Shown: positions 1 through 6,597 of the stretch, one piece after another
How positions within the stretch are numbered: position 1 is the stretch's first letter
How the letters are laid out: every line of letters begins with the position of its first letter
NCBI GenBank assembly: GCA_028292065.1
Contig: JAQGNC010000459.1
Coordinates: forward strand, 1-24,255
Source of the DNA: Betaproteobacteria bacterium
GTDB taxonomy: Bacteria; Pseudomonadota; Gammaproteobacteria; Burkholderiales; SG8-41
Direction: 5' to 3'
Length of the DNA: 24,255 bases
The notes under the pieces: generated by a model
Database searches by the model: none
The model's input: the letters and a program-made list of their open reading frames with translations, nothing else
What the model was told of the DNA's origin: nothing
Made by a program: the position numbers and the translations under genes

Positions 1-779
1 CTGCCTTCGTCGCTGCGGCCGAGGTCCACCAGCAGCGACTGTATGGATTCGCCGAGCTTCGCCGGCATCGTGCGTTTCACCGCCCAGGGCAGGAACAGCA
101 GCGGTTCCGTCACCGCGAGGACGGTGAGCTCGTTGGTGTCGACGGCATTCTTTACCGCCGGCAGATCGATCAGTATGTCTCCGCCGCCGGCAGCATCGGC
201 CTGCCTGTTGTAGAGCGCGAGGAGCGTGTTCGGGGGATTCACCGCGAACTGGCTTCTGAAGTCCGGTTCCTTCAGCCCCGCCTGCATCAACAGAAAGCGC
301 GGCGCGATATAGCTCAGCATCGCGTCCTTGCCGCCGCCGAAGATCACCGTGCGTCCACGCAGCTCCGACACTTTGGTAATGCCGCTGTCCTTGCGCACGT
401 AGAGCGCGCCGGCGACCGCGTCCTTCCCGAATTCCTGGTTGTGTGCAATGACGCGGTAGGACCTGGATGAATTGATGTAGTGATACTGGTTGTAGTGCAC
501 GATGTCGTAGCGGCGTTCTGTCACGCCCTTCCAGAACGAGTCGAAATCCTTGGACGTGGCCAATATGACCGTACGACCCAGTCGCTCGCTCAGATATCCC
601 GCCAGCGGCGTGTACATCGTGGTGGTCTCCGCGGCCTTGTTCCGGGGAAAAACCCCCAGAATCAGGGGAGGCTCCGCCGCGTAAACGACAGGCGCCGCTG
701 TGGCGGTCGCGAGCAAGCAGAGTAGTGGAGATATCCGCAGCGCTCTGCGTATCGTCTCCCGGAAAGATCGAGCTCCCAT
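1..779 (-). CDS. PhnD-like periplasmic phosphate/phosphonate-family binding protein, 3' end cut off by window edge
   Basis: I translated this frame by hand from the reverse complement; it stays open to the window edge, giving about 259 residues with no stop, so the gene is partial. The N-terminus has arginines followed by a hydrophobic stretch (SPLLCLLATATAA) and an Ala-x-Ala-type cleavage site before AEPPLILGVFPRNKAAET, a signal peptide leading into the first strand of a type 2 binding protein. Motifs such as YTPLAGYLSERLGR, DIVHYNQYHYI and RGRTVIFGGGKDAM are typical of the PhnD-like family (PF12974). ATG at 779 is preferred over ATG at 785 because AAGGGA lies six bases upstream of it but abuts the earlier codon. 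The gene begins 71 bases after the stop of the GGDEF/EAL gene on the same strand, so co-transcription is likely. Many proteins of this family act as sensors rather than in transport; no permease or ATPase gene is visible, so a signalling role is my inference. Confidence 0.85.
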   Translation of the reverse strand, partial: MGARSFRETIRRALRISPLLCLLATATAAPVVYAAEPPLILGVFPRNKAAETTTMYTPLAGYLSERLGRTVILATSKDFDSFWKGVTERRYDIVHYNQYHYINSSRSYRVIAHNQEFGKDAVAGALYVRKDSGITKVSELRGRTVIFGGGKDAMLSYIAPRFLLMQAGLKEPDFRSQFAVNPPNTLLALYNRQADAAGGGDILIDLPAVKNAVDTNELTVLAVTEPLLFLPWAVKRTMPAKLGESIQSLLVDLGRSDEG

Positions 780-850
780 TTGCATTCCCTTCGAGACTGG
801 CGTGAATTGCCCGGTTGCGGCTCGTCGATCCGGACTGAATGATCCTGCGG

Positions 851-2899
851 TCAATTGTGAGTCGCGGATATCCGGAGCGGTTCAGCACCCGGTTGGAGAC
901 TGGTGAGGTGATTTAGAAACTCCTCGTCGTTCATGGGCTTGGCGAGGAAATAACCTTGGGCGAGGTCGCAGCCCTGAAGCGTGAGGAAACTCAGCTGGTC
1001 GTGGTTCTCAACGCCTTCGGCGACCACTTTCAGGTCGAGTCCCTTGGCCATCGCCAGTATGGCTTTGACCAGCGAGACGTCGTCGGGGTCGTGAGGCAGC
1101 CCGGCAACGAAGCTTTGATCGATCTTCAACACATCGAACCTGAAGCGTTTCAGGTAACTCAACGACGAATAACCCGTTCCGAAATCATCCAGGGACAACG
1201 TCACCCCGACCGCGCGCAAGCTGTTCAGTTCCTCGGCCACCTGATGGTGATCGTCGAGAAGAACGCTTTCGGTGATCTCGAGCTCCAGCGCCTGAGGGGG
1301 AATGCCGTACATCGACATCAGCTCGGTGAGTCTCTGTGAAAAGCGCTTCCTGAATTGAATCCGGGAAATATTGATGGCGAGGAACCCGGGATCGATGCCG
1401 GCCTTGTGCCACCCCGACCAGCTGCGGCAGGCCTGTTCGAGGACCCAGTCGCCGATGCCGACGATCTGCCCGGTCGCCTCCGCCAGGGGAATGAAGACCG
1501 CCGGGCTGACGGCGCCCCTTTCGGGATGATGCCAGCGCAACAGGACTTCGGCGCCGCGGTGACGCCGGGCGGCTGCGTCGAAGATCGGCTGAAAGTGGAG
1601 CGCCAGCTGGCCCGACTCTATCGCGAGGTTCAGGTCCTGCTCCATCTGCATGCGCTCGTGCAGCCGGGTATTCATCTCCTCGGTGAAGAATATGGCTGAT
1701 CCTTCGCCCATGGATTTCGCCTGATACATGGCGTTATCCGCGTTCGCCATCAGCATTTCCACGTTCTCTCCGTTATCCGGAAAGAGCGCGATCCCGATGC
1801 TGCACCGTGCCACCACTTTGCGGCCGTTCAACTCGAGGGGCTCCGAGACGGCCCTGATCAATCGCTCCGCGATCTCCTCCACCTGCACTTCGTCGGCGAC
1901 ATCGGGAGCCAGCACCAGGAACTCGTCTCCGCCAAGCCGCGCGACCGTGTCCGCGTCCCTCAAGGTGGCCTGCACGCGGGCCCCGGTCGCGACCAGTAAC
2001 TCGTCGCCCACTGCATGACCGAGCGAATCGTTCACGCTTTTGAAATTATCGAGATCGATAAAGAACATCGCGAACCGCTGCTGGGAGCGCCGCGACCGGC
2101 TGATTTCCTGATCGATACGATCGAGGGCCATCATCCGGTTGGGAAGGCCGGTCAGGACGTCGAAGTTTGCCTGGCGATGCAGTTTGGCCTGCTCCTGCCG
2201 GACTTCTTCGATCATGGCATTGAACGCCCGCGCGAGCAGTCCGAGCTCGTCGGCGGAATTGACTTCGACCAGCGTGTAGCGGCCGCGTCCGACCTCCTCG
2301 GATGCGGCAATCAGCTTGCGGATCGGAAACAGGACATTGAACCGGAACACCGCATAAATCGCCGTGATCAGAAACAGAACGATCGCGGTCAACACCAGTA
2401 TCTGAACGACGAGTTGCCGGTGAAATTCACTCTGCAGTGATTGCCGGCTCATACCGACGAGGAAACGCCCGAGCATCAACCCGTTGTGGGTGATCGGAAA
2501 CTGGAGCTGGATCAGTTCGGCTTCGCCGTCCAGCTGCTGCAGCAACTTCAGTATGTCTTTCGACTTCGCCGCCTCGAGATGCCTGCTGATCAGGGGATCG
2601 GCGTCGTTGATGGAGGAGCTCAACGGCCTTCCGTTCGCATTCACGATCACGCCGTAGACGACGTCGCGCTGCGAAGACACCTCACGGGTGTAGTCGTTGA
2701 GGAGCAGAAAATCGAAACCGAGGATCGCGTCCGGGCTGATGAGCGAAACCAGGCGTCCGAGCGCCCGGCCGCGCTCGACCAGTTGCTCTTCGTGGAATCG
2801 GGTCGACGTCTTGAGAAAATAAAGCGTGTTCGCCGCCATGGTGCCGGCGAGGATGATCAGCACGGTGAGGGTGAATTTCGCGCCGAGGCCGAGGCGCAT
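851..2899 (-). CDS. Membrane diguanylate cyclase/phosphodiesterase with HAMP, GGDEF and EAL domains
   Basis: This 682-residue protein makes and/or degrades cyclic di-GMP. It has a first membrane helix at about residues 8-28, a periplasmic sensor region of about 130 residues, a second helix at about 164-186, a HAMP linker, a GGDEF domain with intact GGDEF at 323-327, and an EAL domain from about 420 to 665. An inhibitory I-site RDAD sits five residues before GGDEF. The EAL signature reads EVL (451-453). The other catalytic signatures are present: NISRIQF, ELEITES, DDFGTGYSS, LKIDQSF, VAEGVEN and the late Gln in LAQGYF. Both activities therefore look possible. The start is ATG 2899, not the upstream in-frame ATG 2980, because GGAGG lies seven bases before it and the protein then opens with the membrane helix. 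It is followed by a periplasmic binding-protein gene, suggesting that protein presents a ligand to the sensor region. Confidence 0.95.
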   Translation of the reverse strand: MRLGLGAKFTLTVLIILAGTMAANTLYFLKTSTRFHEEQLVERGRALGRLVSLISPDAILGFDFLLLNDYTREVSSQRDVVYGVIVNANGRPLSSSINDADPLISRHLEAAKSKDILKLLQQLDGEAELIQLQFPITHNGLMLGRFLVGMSRQSLQSEFHRQLVVQILVLTAIVLFLITAIYAVFRFNVLFPIRKLIAASEEVGRGRYTLVEVNSADELGLLARAFNAMIEEVRQEQAKLHRQANFDVLTGLPNRMMALDRIDQEISRSRRSQQRFAMFFIDLDNFKSVNDSLGHAVGDELLVATGARVQATLRDADTVARLGGDEFLVLAPDVADEVQVEEIAERLIRAVSEPLELNGRKVVARCSIGIALFPDNGENVEMLMANADNAMYQAKSMGEGSAIFFTEEMNTRLHERMQMEQDLNLAIESGQLALHFQPIFDAAARRHRGAEVLLRWHHPERGAVSPAVFIPLAEATGQIVGIGDWVLEQACRSWSGWHKAGIDPGFLAINISRIQFRKRFSQRLTELMSMYGIPPQALELEITESVLLDDHHQVAEELNSLRAVGVTLSLDDFGTGYSSLSYLKRFRFDVLKIDQSFVAGLPHDPDDVSLVKAILAMAKGLDLKVVAEGVENHDQLSFLTLQGCDLAQGYFLAKPMNDEEFLNHLTSLQPGAEPLRISATHN

Positions 2900-3231
2900 C
2901 ACGTGCCTCCGGCGTTGCGTCGTGTCCGGACGGTTCTTCCATCGAATCCCGGGAAAGAAGTGCCGACCCCGCTCGCCCATCGATCGGAGCCCGGCCCATC
3001 GACGCGTGACGTTCGAGTACTGTCCTCGAGCGGGCCGATCGCGGGCGTCAGGCGGTCACGGCAATGCTTACGGGGCGCGTGCGTCAAGCGCATGGTCGTC
3101 TGGTACGTGGCGACTCCGTGCGCGGAAATTCTTGTTGCAGTGTCGATCGGGGTTGCCCCTAGTTACGGGTATACGAGCCAGTTGCCACGGCGCTATTTTA
3201 ACGCACAGCCGGCGCCGCTCCCGCAGCCGGC
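2900..3231. other. 332-bp intergenic region upstream of the GGDEF/EAL gene
   Basis: No convincing gene was found here. Short open frames on both strands lack good ribosome binding sites and recognisable protein character. The region should hold the promoter of the minus-strand GGDEF/EAL operon. A TTGACG at about 3091-3086 on the minus strand resembles a -35 box, but I see no good -10 at 16-18 bases. A small GGGG/CCCC hairpin lies near 3150-3158. Nothing else is supported. Confidence 0.4.
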
Positions 3232-3232
3232 T
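3207..3232 (-). terminator. Hairpin at the DUF4387 stop codon, weak terminator candidate
   Basis: A seven-base perfect stem (AGCCGGC with GCCGGCT) and a twelve-base loop begin at the stop codon of the DUF4387 gene. On the minus strand it is followed by GTGCGTTAAAAT rather than a T-run, so it is not a textbook intrinsic terminator. It may limit read-through or protect the transcript end. Confidence 0.3.
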
Positions 3233-3540
3233 TACGGCACCTCGACGTTCACCAGCGGACCGTGCTGCTGGCCGCCGTAGACGTCGGTGTCGTCGATGTC
3301 GCCTGAGATCGCCGGGCGCGGGATGGTGATCTTGATCGCGTTCGCGGCGTCGTAGTTGATGATCGTCACAACCTCGGGGGTGAGGCGGTAGGTTCTCGCG
3401 AACCAGTCGGCGCTGATGAGATTCGAATCGCGCACCTTCTCGTAGCCTGCGCGGTCCTTGAAAATCACGTCGAACGTGAGCTCGAAAGGCCCCGCGTTCT
3501 TGCTGCGGATGAGCTTGGTGAGCTCCCAGAGCTTCGCCAT
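3232..3540 (-). CDS. DUF4387 domain protein
   Basis: This is a 102-residue protein of the DUF4387 family (PF14330), whose function is unknown. It opens MAKLWELTKLIRSKNAGPFE and contains LTFDVIFKDRAGYEKVRDSN and a DDTDVYGGQQHGPL tail, which fits the family over its full length. The start is ATG 3540, with GGGAGG six bases before it. That site lies inside the last codons of the upstream AtuA-like gene, two bases separate the stop and start, and translation is therefore probably coupled. The DUF1446 and DUF4387 families often occur side by side or as one polypeptide, so the two products probably form one complex. No signal peptide or membrane segment is seen; it should be cytoplasmic. Mutational evidence for its role is not known to me. 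Confidence 0.9.
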   Translation of the reverse strand: MAKLWELTKLIRSKNAGPFELTFDVIFKDRAGYEKVRDSNLISADWFARTYRLTPEVVTIINYDAANAIKITIPRPAISGDIDDTDVYGGQQHGPLVNVEVP

Positions 3541-3542
3541 CT

Positions 3543-4916
3543 TCAGCCTCCCACCCGGTCGTATTCGATGCGGAACATCTCGAGCGGAGTCGCCGGCTCG
3601 ACCACGTGGTTCATGTTGAAGCGGTAAGCGGCGCCTCGCGGAATCTCCGCGGGGGAATACGGGTACGCGATCGACGTGATGAGACCGGTCCACTCCGGAA
3701 CCGGGTAGTGCACGGCGATATGGCTGACCGATTTCATGATCGCGGTCGCGAGCGCCTGGGTGTCCGCGGTCGCCTGGAACAGGAGCCCCAGTTCGTGGCC
3801 TATCGCGGTCTCCGGCTCGAGCCTGCCCATCGTCGCGTTCCTGCCGAACACGCGCACATCGAGCTTGTGCCGGTCTTCGATGCCGGCGCCGAAGACCGCG
3901 GCGATGCGGTCTTTCGCCGCGCTCATGAGGCCCGACAGCCACGAATCGAGCTGGCGCACGATGATGGGATCGCGCACGCTGCCGACGATGATCGCCTGGT
4001 AGCCGGCGAGCTCGGCGCCTTCGAGCTTGATGGTGTAACGCTCGGCGGGCCTGAACGTGCTTCCCGATACTTTGACCGCGCGGTCCGAGATCGCTTCGTA
4101 TTTCGCCGAGCGGGTATCGAGCACGCCCGAGGGCTCGATCAGCTCGTACGGCGTCGCGTTCTCGTAGAGATTGTGCGAGGCGACGCTGTCGGGGTCGCAG
4201 CGATAATCGGGGTTCGGCGGCTCGACGATGAAGTGATCGTCACGGACGATCGCGAAATTACAGTCTGGATATTTGCGCTGGACCACGCACGCGGCGCCGC
4301 ATTCGAGGATTTTCGCGGCGTGCCAGACCGTCGCGGGGTTGATCCCGCGCATCACCGGCATCGCGGAGAAGATCGACGTGTCGCTCGAGCGGCCCGCGAT
4401 CACCACTTCAGCGCCGTTCTCGAGCGCCTCCACGAAAGGCTCGATCCCCGCCATGCCGACGATGTGCTCGCTGCGGTCGATGACGGCGTCATCGAGGTGC
4501 GGCGCGTTGGCGAGCGGCTTGATCCTGCCTTCGTGCAGCTTGCGCTTCAGATAGTCCCTGCTCTGCTCGCTGTGTATCGCCGCGAGCTTGAAGGAGAGCT
4601 TCTCTTCGCGCGCGATCTCGCGAGCGATGCCAACGAGGCGCGCGAGCTGCGAGTCGCTGCCGGAGGTGCACGCCGAGCCGACGATCACCGGGATCTTCGC
4701 GGCCCGGCCCGCGAGCAGCATGAGGCGCAGGTCGCGTTTGTAGGCCGAGTCCGAAAAGAGGGTGTCGCCCGAGCCGAGGTAGTGCGGCCCCGGATCGGTC
4801 GAGCCCGAATCGGCGCCGATGAAATCGGGCTCGAGGCGCATCGCGCGCTTCATCGTCTCTTCCCTGAAGCCCGAGCCGAGGATGCCGGTCGCGGAAAGGA
4901 TCCTGATTTCTTTCAT
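3543..4916 (-). CDS. AtuA-like (DUF1446) acyclic terpene utilisation family protein
   Basis: This 457-residue protein belongs to the AtuA family (PF07287), named after a gene of the Pseudomonas acyclic terpene (citronellol/geraniol) pathway whose biochemical role is unclear. It opens MKEIRILSATGILGSGF and carries the family's early GADSGSTDPGPHYLGSG stretch (about 34-50), then IVGSACTSGSD and VVIAGRSSDTSIF. I chose ATG 4916, although an in-frame ATG exists at 5015, because the earlier 33 residues have no family character and would run into the divergent promoter region. Its ribosome site is weak (GGAACGAG about 13 bases upstream). It is the first gene of a two-gene unit with DUF4387. No other atu-type genes (acyl-CoA carboxylase, acyl-CoA dehydrogenase) are nearby, so terpene use is not supported here; hydroxy- or keto-acid metabolism is an equally open guess. 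Confidence 0.9.
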   Translation of the reverse strand: MKEIRILSATGILGSGFREETMKRAMRLEPDFIGADSGSTDPGPHYLGSGDTLFSDSAYKRDLRLMLLAGRAAKIPVIVGSACTSGSDSQLARLVGIAREIAREEKLSFKLAAIHSEQSRDYLKRKLHEGRIKPLANAPHLDDAVIDRSEHIVGMAGIEPFVEALENGAEVVIAGRSSDTSIFSAMPVMRGINPATVWHAAKILECGAACVVQRKYPDCNFAIVRDDHFIVEPPNPDYRCDPDSVASHNLYENATPYELIEPSGVLDTRSAKYEAISDRAVKVSGSTFRPAERYTIKLEGAELAGYQAIIVGSVRDPIIVRQLDSWLSGLMSAAKDRIAAVFGAGIEDRHKLDVRVFGRNATMGRLEPETAIGHELGLLFQATADTQALATAIMKSVSHIAVHYPVPEWTGLITSIAYPYSPAEIPRGAAYRFNMNHVVEPATPLEMFRIEYDRVGG

Positions 4917-4989
4917 GGGGGAATCACTCGTTCCAGAACTTGTAACCGCCGATGGGCGCCGACGTCGCTCGAGCGCTGCCGAGCATTCG

Positions 4990-4995
4990 ATTATA
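4990..4995 (-). promoter_or_regulatory. Candidate -10 box (TATAAT) for the AtuA-like operon
   Basis: The minus strand reads a perfect TATAAT here, 74 bases before the AtuA-like start codon. The hexamers at the expected -35 distance (GAAGTG or neighbours) do not match TTGACA well. The same AT-rich spot also reads TTATAA on the plus strand, so it may serve the divergent gene at 5028 as well. It stands out in otherwise GC-rich DNA, but it is only a sequence match. Confidence 0.35.
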
Positions 4996-5027
4996 AGGTA
5001 CGCTCGGGTTCTCACTTCTACTGAACG

Positions 5028-5729
5028 ATGAACGGAATGGCGAACACAGCGATCGCGTTACTCACCTCGAACAGCATACGCGGCGTGCTCGCGGTGCTCG
5101 CGCCCGAGTTCGAGCGTCAGAGCGGTTACACGCTGCGCATCAGCTACGACCCTGCGCAGGTCATGCTGCGCCGGATTGCCGCGGGCGAAACCGCCGACGC
5201 CGCGATCCTCGGGTCCGGCGCGATCGACACGCTGGCTGCCGAAGGCAGGATCGACGTGGGCACGCGACGCACGCTCGCGCGCTGCGGTGTCGGTCTCGCG
5301 GTGCGCGCCGGTGCGCCCAGGCCCGACGTGAGCACGGTCGACGCGCTGAAGAAAGCGCTGCTGGACACGCGCTCGATCATCTACACGAGCGAAGGCGCGA
5401 GCGGAATTCATTTCACGCGCGTGATCGAAGAGCTCGGCATCGCCGACGCGATCCAGGCCAAAGCGCACCGGCAGACCGGCGGGCTCGTCGCCGAAAGGCT
5501 GGTGAGCGGCGAAGTCGAGCTCGCCGTGCAGCAGATTCCGGAGCTGCTCGCAGTCGACGGCGTGGAGCTCGTGGGCCCGCTGCCCGAGCCGCTGCAGACG
5601 CGCTCGGTCACCACGGCAGGCATCTTCAGCGGCGCGCAGCAGCGTGCGGGCGCGCAGGCGTTCATCGATTTCCTGCGCACCCCCGAAGCCGCGGAAGTGT
5701 TCCGCCGCCTGGGCCACGAACCCGCTTGA
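5028..5729 (+). CDS. ModA-like substrate-binding domain protein without a signal peptide
   Basis: This 233-residue protein has the fold signature of molybdate/sulfate-type binding proteins: IALLTSNSIRGVLAVLAPEFE opens the first strand and helix, YDPAQVMLRRIAAGETADAAILGSGAIDTLAAEG forms the usual first-lobe pattern, and TAGIFSGAQQRAGAQAFIDFLRTPEAAEVFRRLG is the typical C-terminal helix pair. The first strand begins within ten residues of the start, and an in-frame TGA lies one codon before ATG 5028. A longer form with a signal peptide is therefore impossible in this sequence. It is probably cytoplasmic, so a ligand-sensing or scavenging role is more likely than transport. The Shine-Dalgarno site is poor; ATG 5037 is an alternative. 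The stop overlaps the start of the flavodoxin-like gene. Family members of this signal-less kind are known to me only as hypothetical proteins. Confidence 0.85.
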   Translation: MNGMANTAIALLTSNSIRGVLAVLAPEFERQSGYTLRISYDPAQVMLRRIAAGETADAAILGSGAIDTLAAEGRIDVGTRRTLARCGVGLAVRAGAPRPDVSTVDALKKALLDTRSIIYTSEGASGIHFTRVIEELGIADAIQAKAHRQTGGLVAERLVSGEVELAVQQIPELLAVDGVELVGPLPEPLQTRSVTTAGIFSGAQQRAGAQAFIDFLRTPEAAEVFRRLGHEPA

Positions 5730-6217
5730 AGACGCTGCTCATCGTCTTTCACACCATGACCGGCGGCGCGGGGCAGATGGCCGAAGCGGCGCGCGCGGGC
5801 GCGGCGTCTGAGACACAGGTGAACGTGCGCCTGCTGCCGGCGAGCGTCGCGGCCGCGGACGATGTGCTGGGCGCGGACGCTTATGTCTTCGTCACACCCG
5901 AGAACCTCGCGGCCATGTCGGGCGTGATGAAAGACTTCTTCGACCGCACCTACTACGCCGCGCTGGAGACGATCGCGGGCAGACCGTACGCGACGCTGGT
6001 CTGCGCCGGCAGTGACGGGGCGAACGCGGTGCGCCAGATCGAGCGCATCTGCACCGGCTGGCGCCTCAAGCCGGTGTGCGAGCCGATCATCGTGTGCACC
6101 CACGCGCAAACGCCGGTTGCGATCCTCGCGCCGAAGACCATAGTCGCGGCGGACCTCCAGCGCTGCAGGGAAACCGGCGCCGCACTCGCCGCCGGACTCG
6201 CGCTCGGGATTTTCTGA
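5726..6217 (+). CDS. Flavodoxin-fold protein (FMN-binding NAD(P)H reductase-like)
   Basis: The 163-residue product has a flavodoxin fold. KTLLIVFHTMTGGAGQMAEA is the first strand and FMN-phosphate loop (TMTGGAGQ fits the T-x-T-G pattern), and FVTPENLAAMSGVMKDFFDRTYY matches the segment in flavodoxin-like reductases that contacts the flavin ring. It probably binds FMN and carries electrons or reduces a quinone-like substrate in the cytoplasm; the partner is unknown. The start is TTG 5726, overlapping the TGA of the preceding gene. The next ATG in frame (5756) would delete the first strand, so TTG is well supported despite the lack of a clear ribosome site; translational coupling to the binding-protein gene is likely. 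The tight overlap implies that the two proteins are made together, though I know of no described system pairing them. Confidence 0.85.
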   Translation: MKTLLIVFHTMTGGAGQMAEAARAGAASETQVNVRLLPASVAAADDVLGADAYVFVTPENLAAMSGVMKDFFDRTYYAALETIAGRPYATLVCAGSDGANAVRQIERICTGWRLKPVCEPIIVCTHAQTPVAILAPKTIVAADLQRCRETGAALAAGLALGIF

Positions 6218-6239
6218 ACGCACTGTCGTGGCGCAGGTT

Positions 6240-6260
6240 GTGCGCGCTTCGCACCGTTTT
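6240..6260 (+). terminator. Candidate intrinsic terminator after the flavodoxin gene
   Basis: A five-base stem (GTGCG with CGCAC, loop CGCTT) is followed after two bases by TTTT, 22 bases beyond the flavodoxin stop. The stem is short, so the match is marginal. The sequence just before it (GCGCAGGTTGTGCGC) resembles that at 15561-15575. Confidence 0.3.
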
Positions 6261-6334
6261 AGGCCTTGCTCCGCTGCGCGCGCCGGTAGAGCCGATAAAG
6301 GAAAGGCCGCGTTTGCTGTGACACCTCGCTCCTG

Positions 6335-6439
6335 AAACCACCCCCACCCTAACCCTCCCCCTGAAGGGGAGGGGATGTGATCCGCGCTGCGGATAACTCT
6401 CCTTCCCCTTCAGGGGGAAGGTCGGGATGGGGGTGGTTT
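6335..6439. repeat. 105-bp imperfect palindromic element with pyrimidine-rich arms
   Basis: The left arm starts AAACCACCCCCACCCTAACC and the right arm ends with its near-perfect reverse complement, GGGATGGGGGTGGTTT. Inner parts also pair (CTCCCCCTGAAGGGGAGG and CCTTCCCCTTCAGGGGGAAGG), each being a short palindrome in itself, with the centre near 6387. It looks like a non-autonomous, MITE- or REP-like interspersed element. Similar CCCCACCCTAACCCTCCCCCTGA tracts are widespread in proteobacterial intergenic DNA, from general knowledge. No flanking target duplication is obvious. Confidence 0.8.
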
Positions 6440-6452
6440 CGAACTGCTTTGC

Positions 6453-6501
6453 TCAGCGGGCCGAAGGAAACCAGGTTAAAGAGAAAACCGTGGCTTTTCT
6501 C
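6453..6501. repeat. Hairpin repeat, copy 1 (GCCGAAGGAAA plus stem-loop)
   Basis: TCAGCGGGCCGAAGGAAACC leads into a stem-loop at 6481-6501 (GAGAAAA pairing with TTTTCTC). A second copy at 16582-16631 keeps GCCGAAGGAAA and AGGT but has a different stem, GAGGGAAACC with GGTTTCCCTC. The paired changes on both sides of the stem suggest that the structure is what is conserved. Confidence 0.55.
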
Positions 6502-6597
6502 CTCCGCGCTCGTCACTGGCAACGATCTTGCTTTAAGCGCCCCGCGCGCAACGCGAACGGTCGTGCTGCGCGTGTACGCCATCCAGGAAAGCCAGCA

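Larger units (their letters stand above)
6218..6597. other. 380-bp intergenic region with repeats and hairpins
   Basis: No gene is supported. It holds, in order, a small hairpin with a T-run after the flavodoxin gene, a 105-bp imperfect palindrome, and a hairpin repeat similar to one near 16600. A long frame leading into the hydrolase at 6598 is open here, but it crosses the palindrome and lacks protein character. A promoter for the hydrolase should lie between 6500 and 6597; I cannot pick one. Confidence 0.5.

Noticed and set aside
3120..3180. A c-di-GMP or other riboswitch upstream of the GGDEF/EAL gene
   Set aside because: Only a four-base GGGG/CCCC hairpin is visible; no conserved riboswitch core could be recognised by eye.
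3606..5024. Long plus-strand open frame opposite the AtuA-like gene
   Set aside because: Its composition (Arg, Asp, His, Val) is that of a shadow frame; the minus-strand product has clear family features.
5028..5729. Periplasmic molybdate-binding protein ModA
   Set aside because: There is no signal peptide, an in-frame stop precedes the start, and no modB or modC gene is adjacent.
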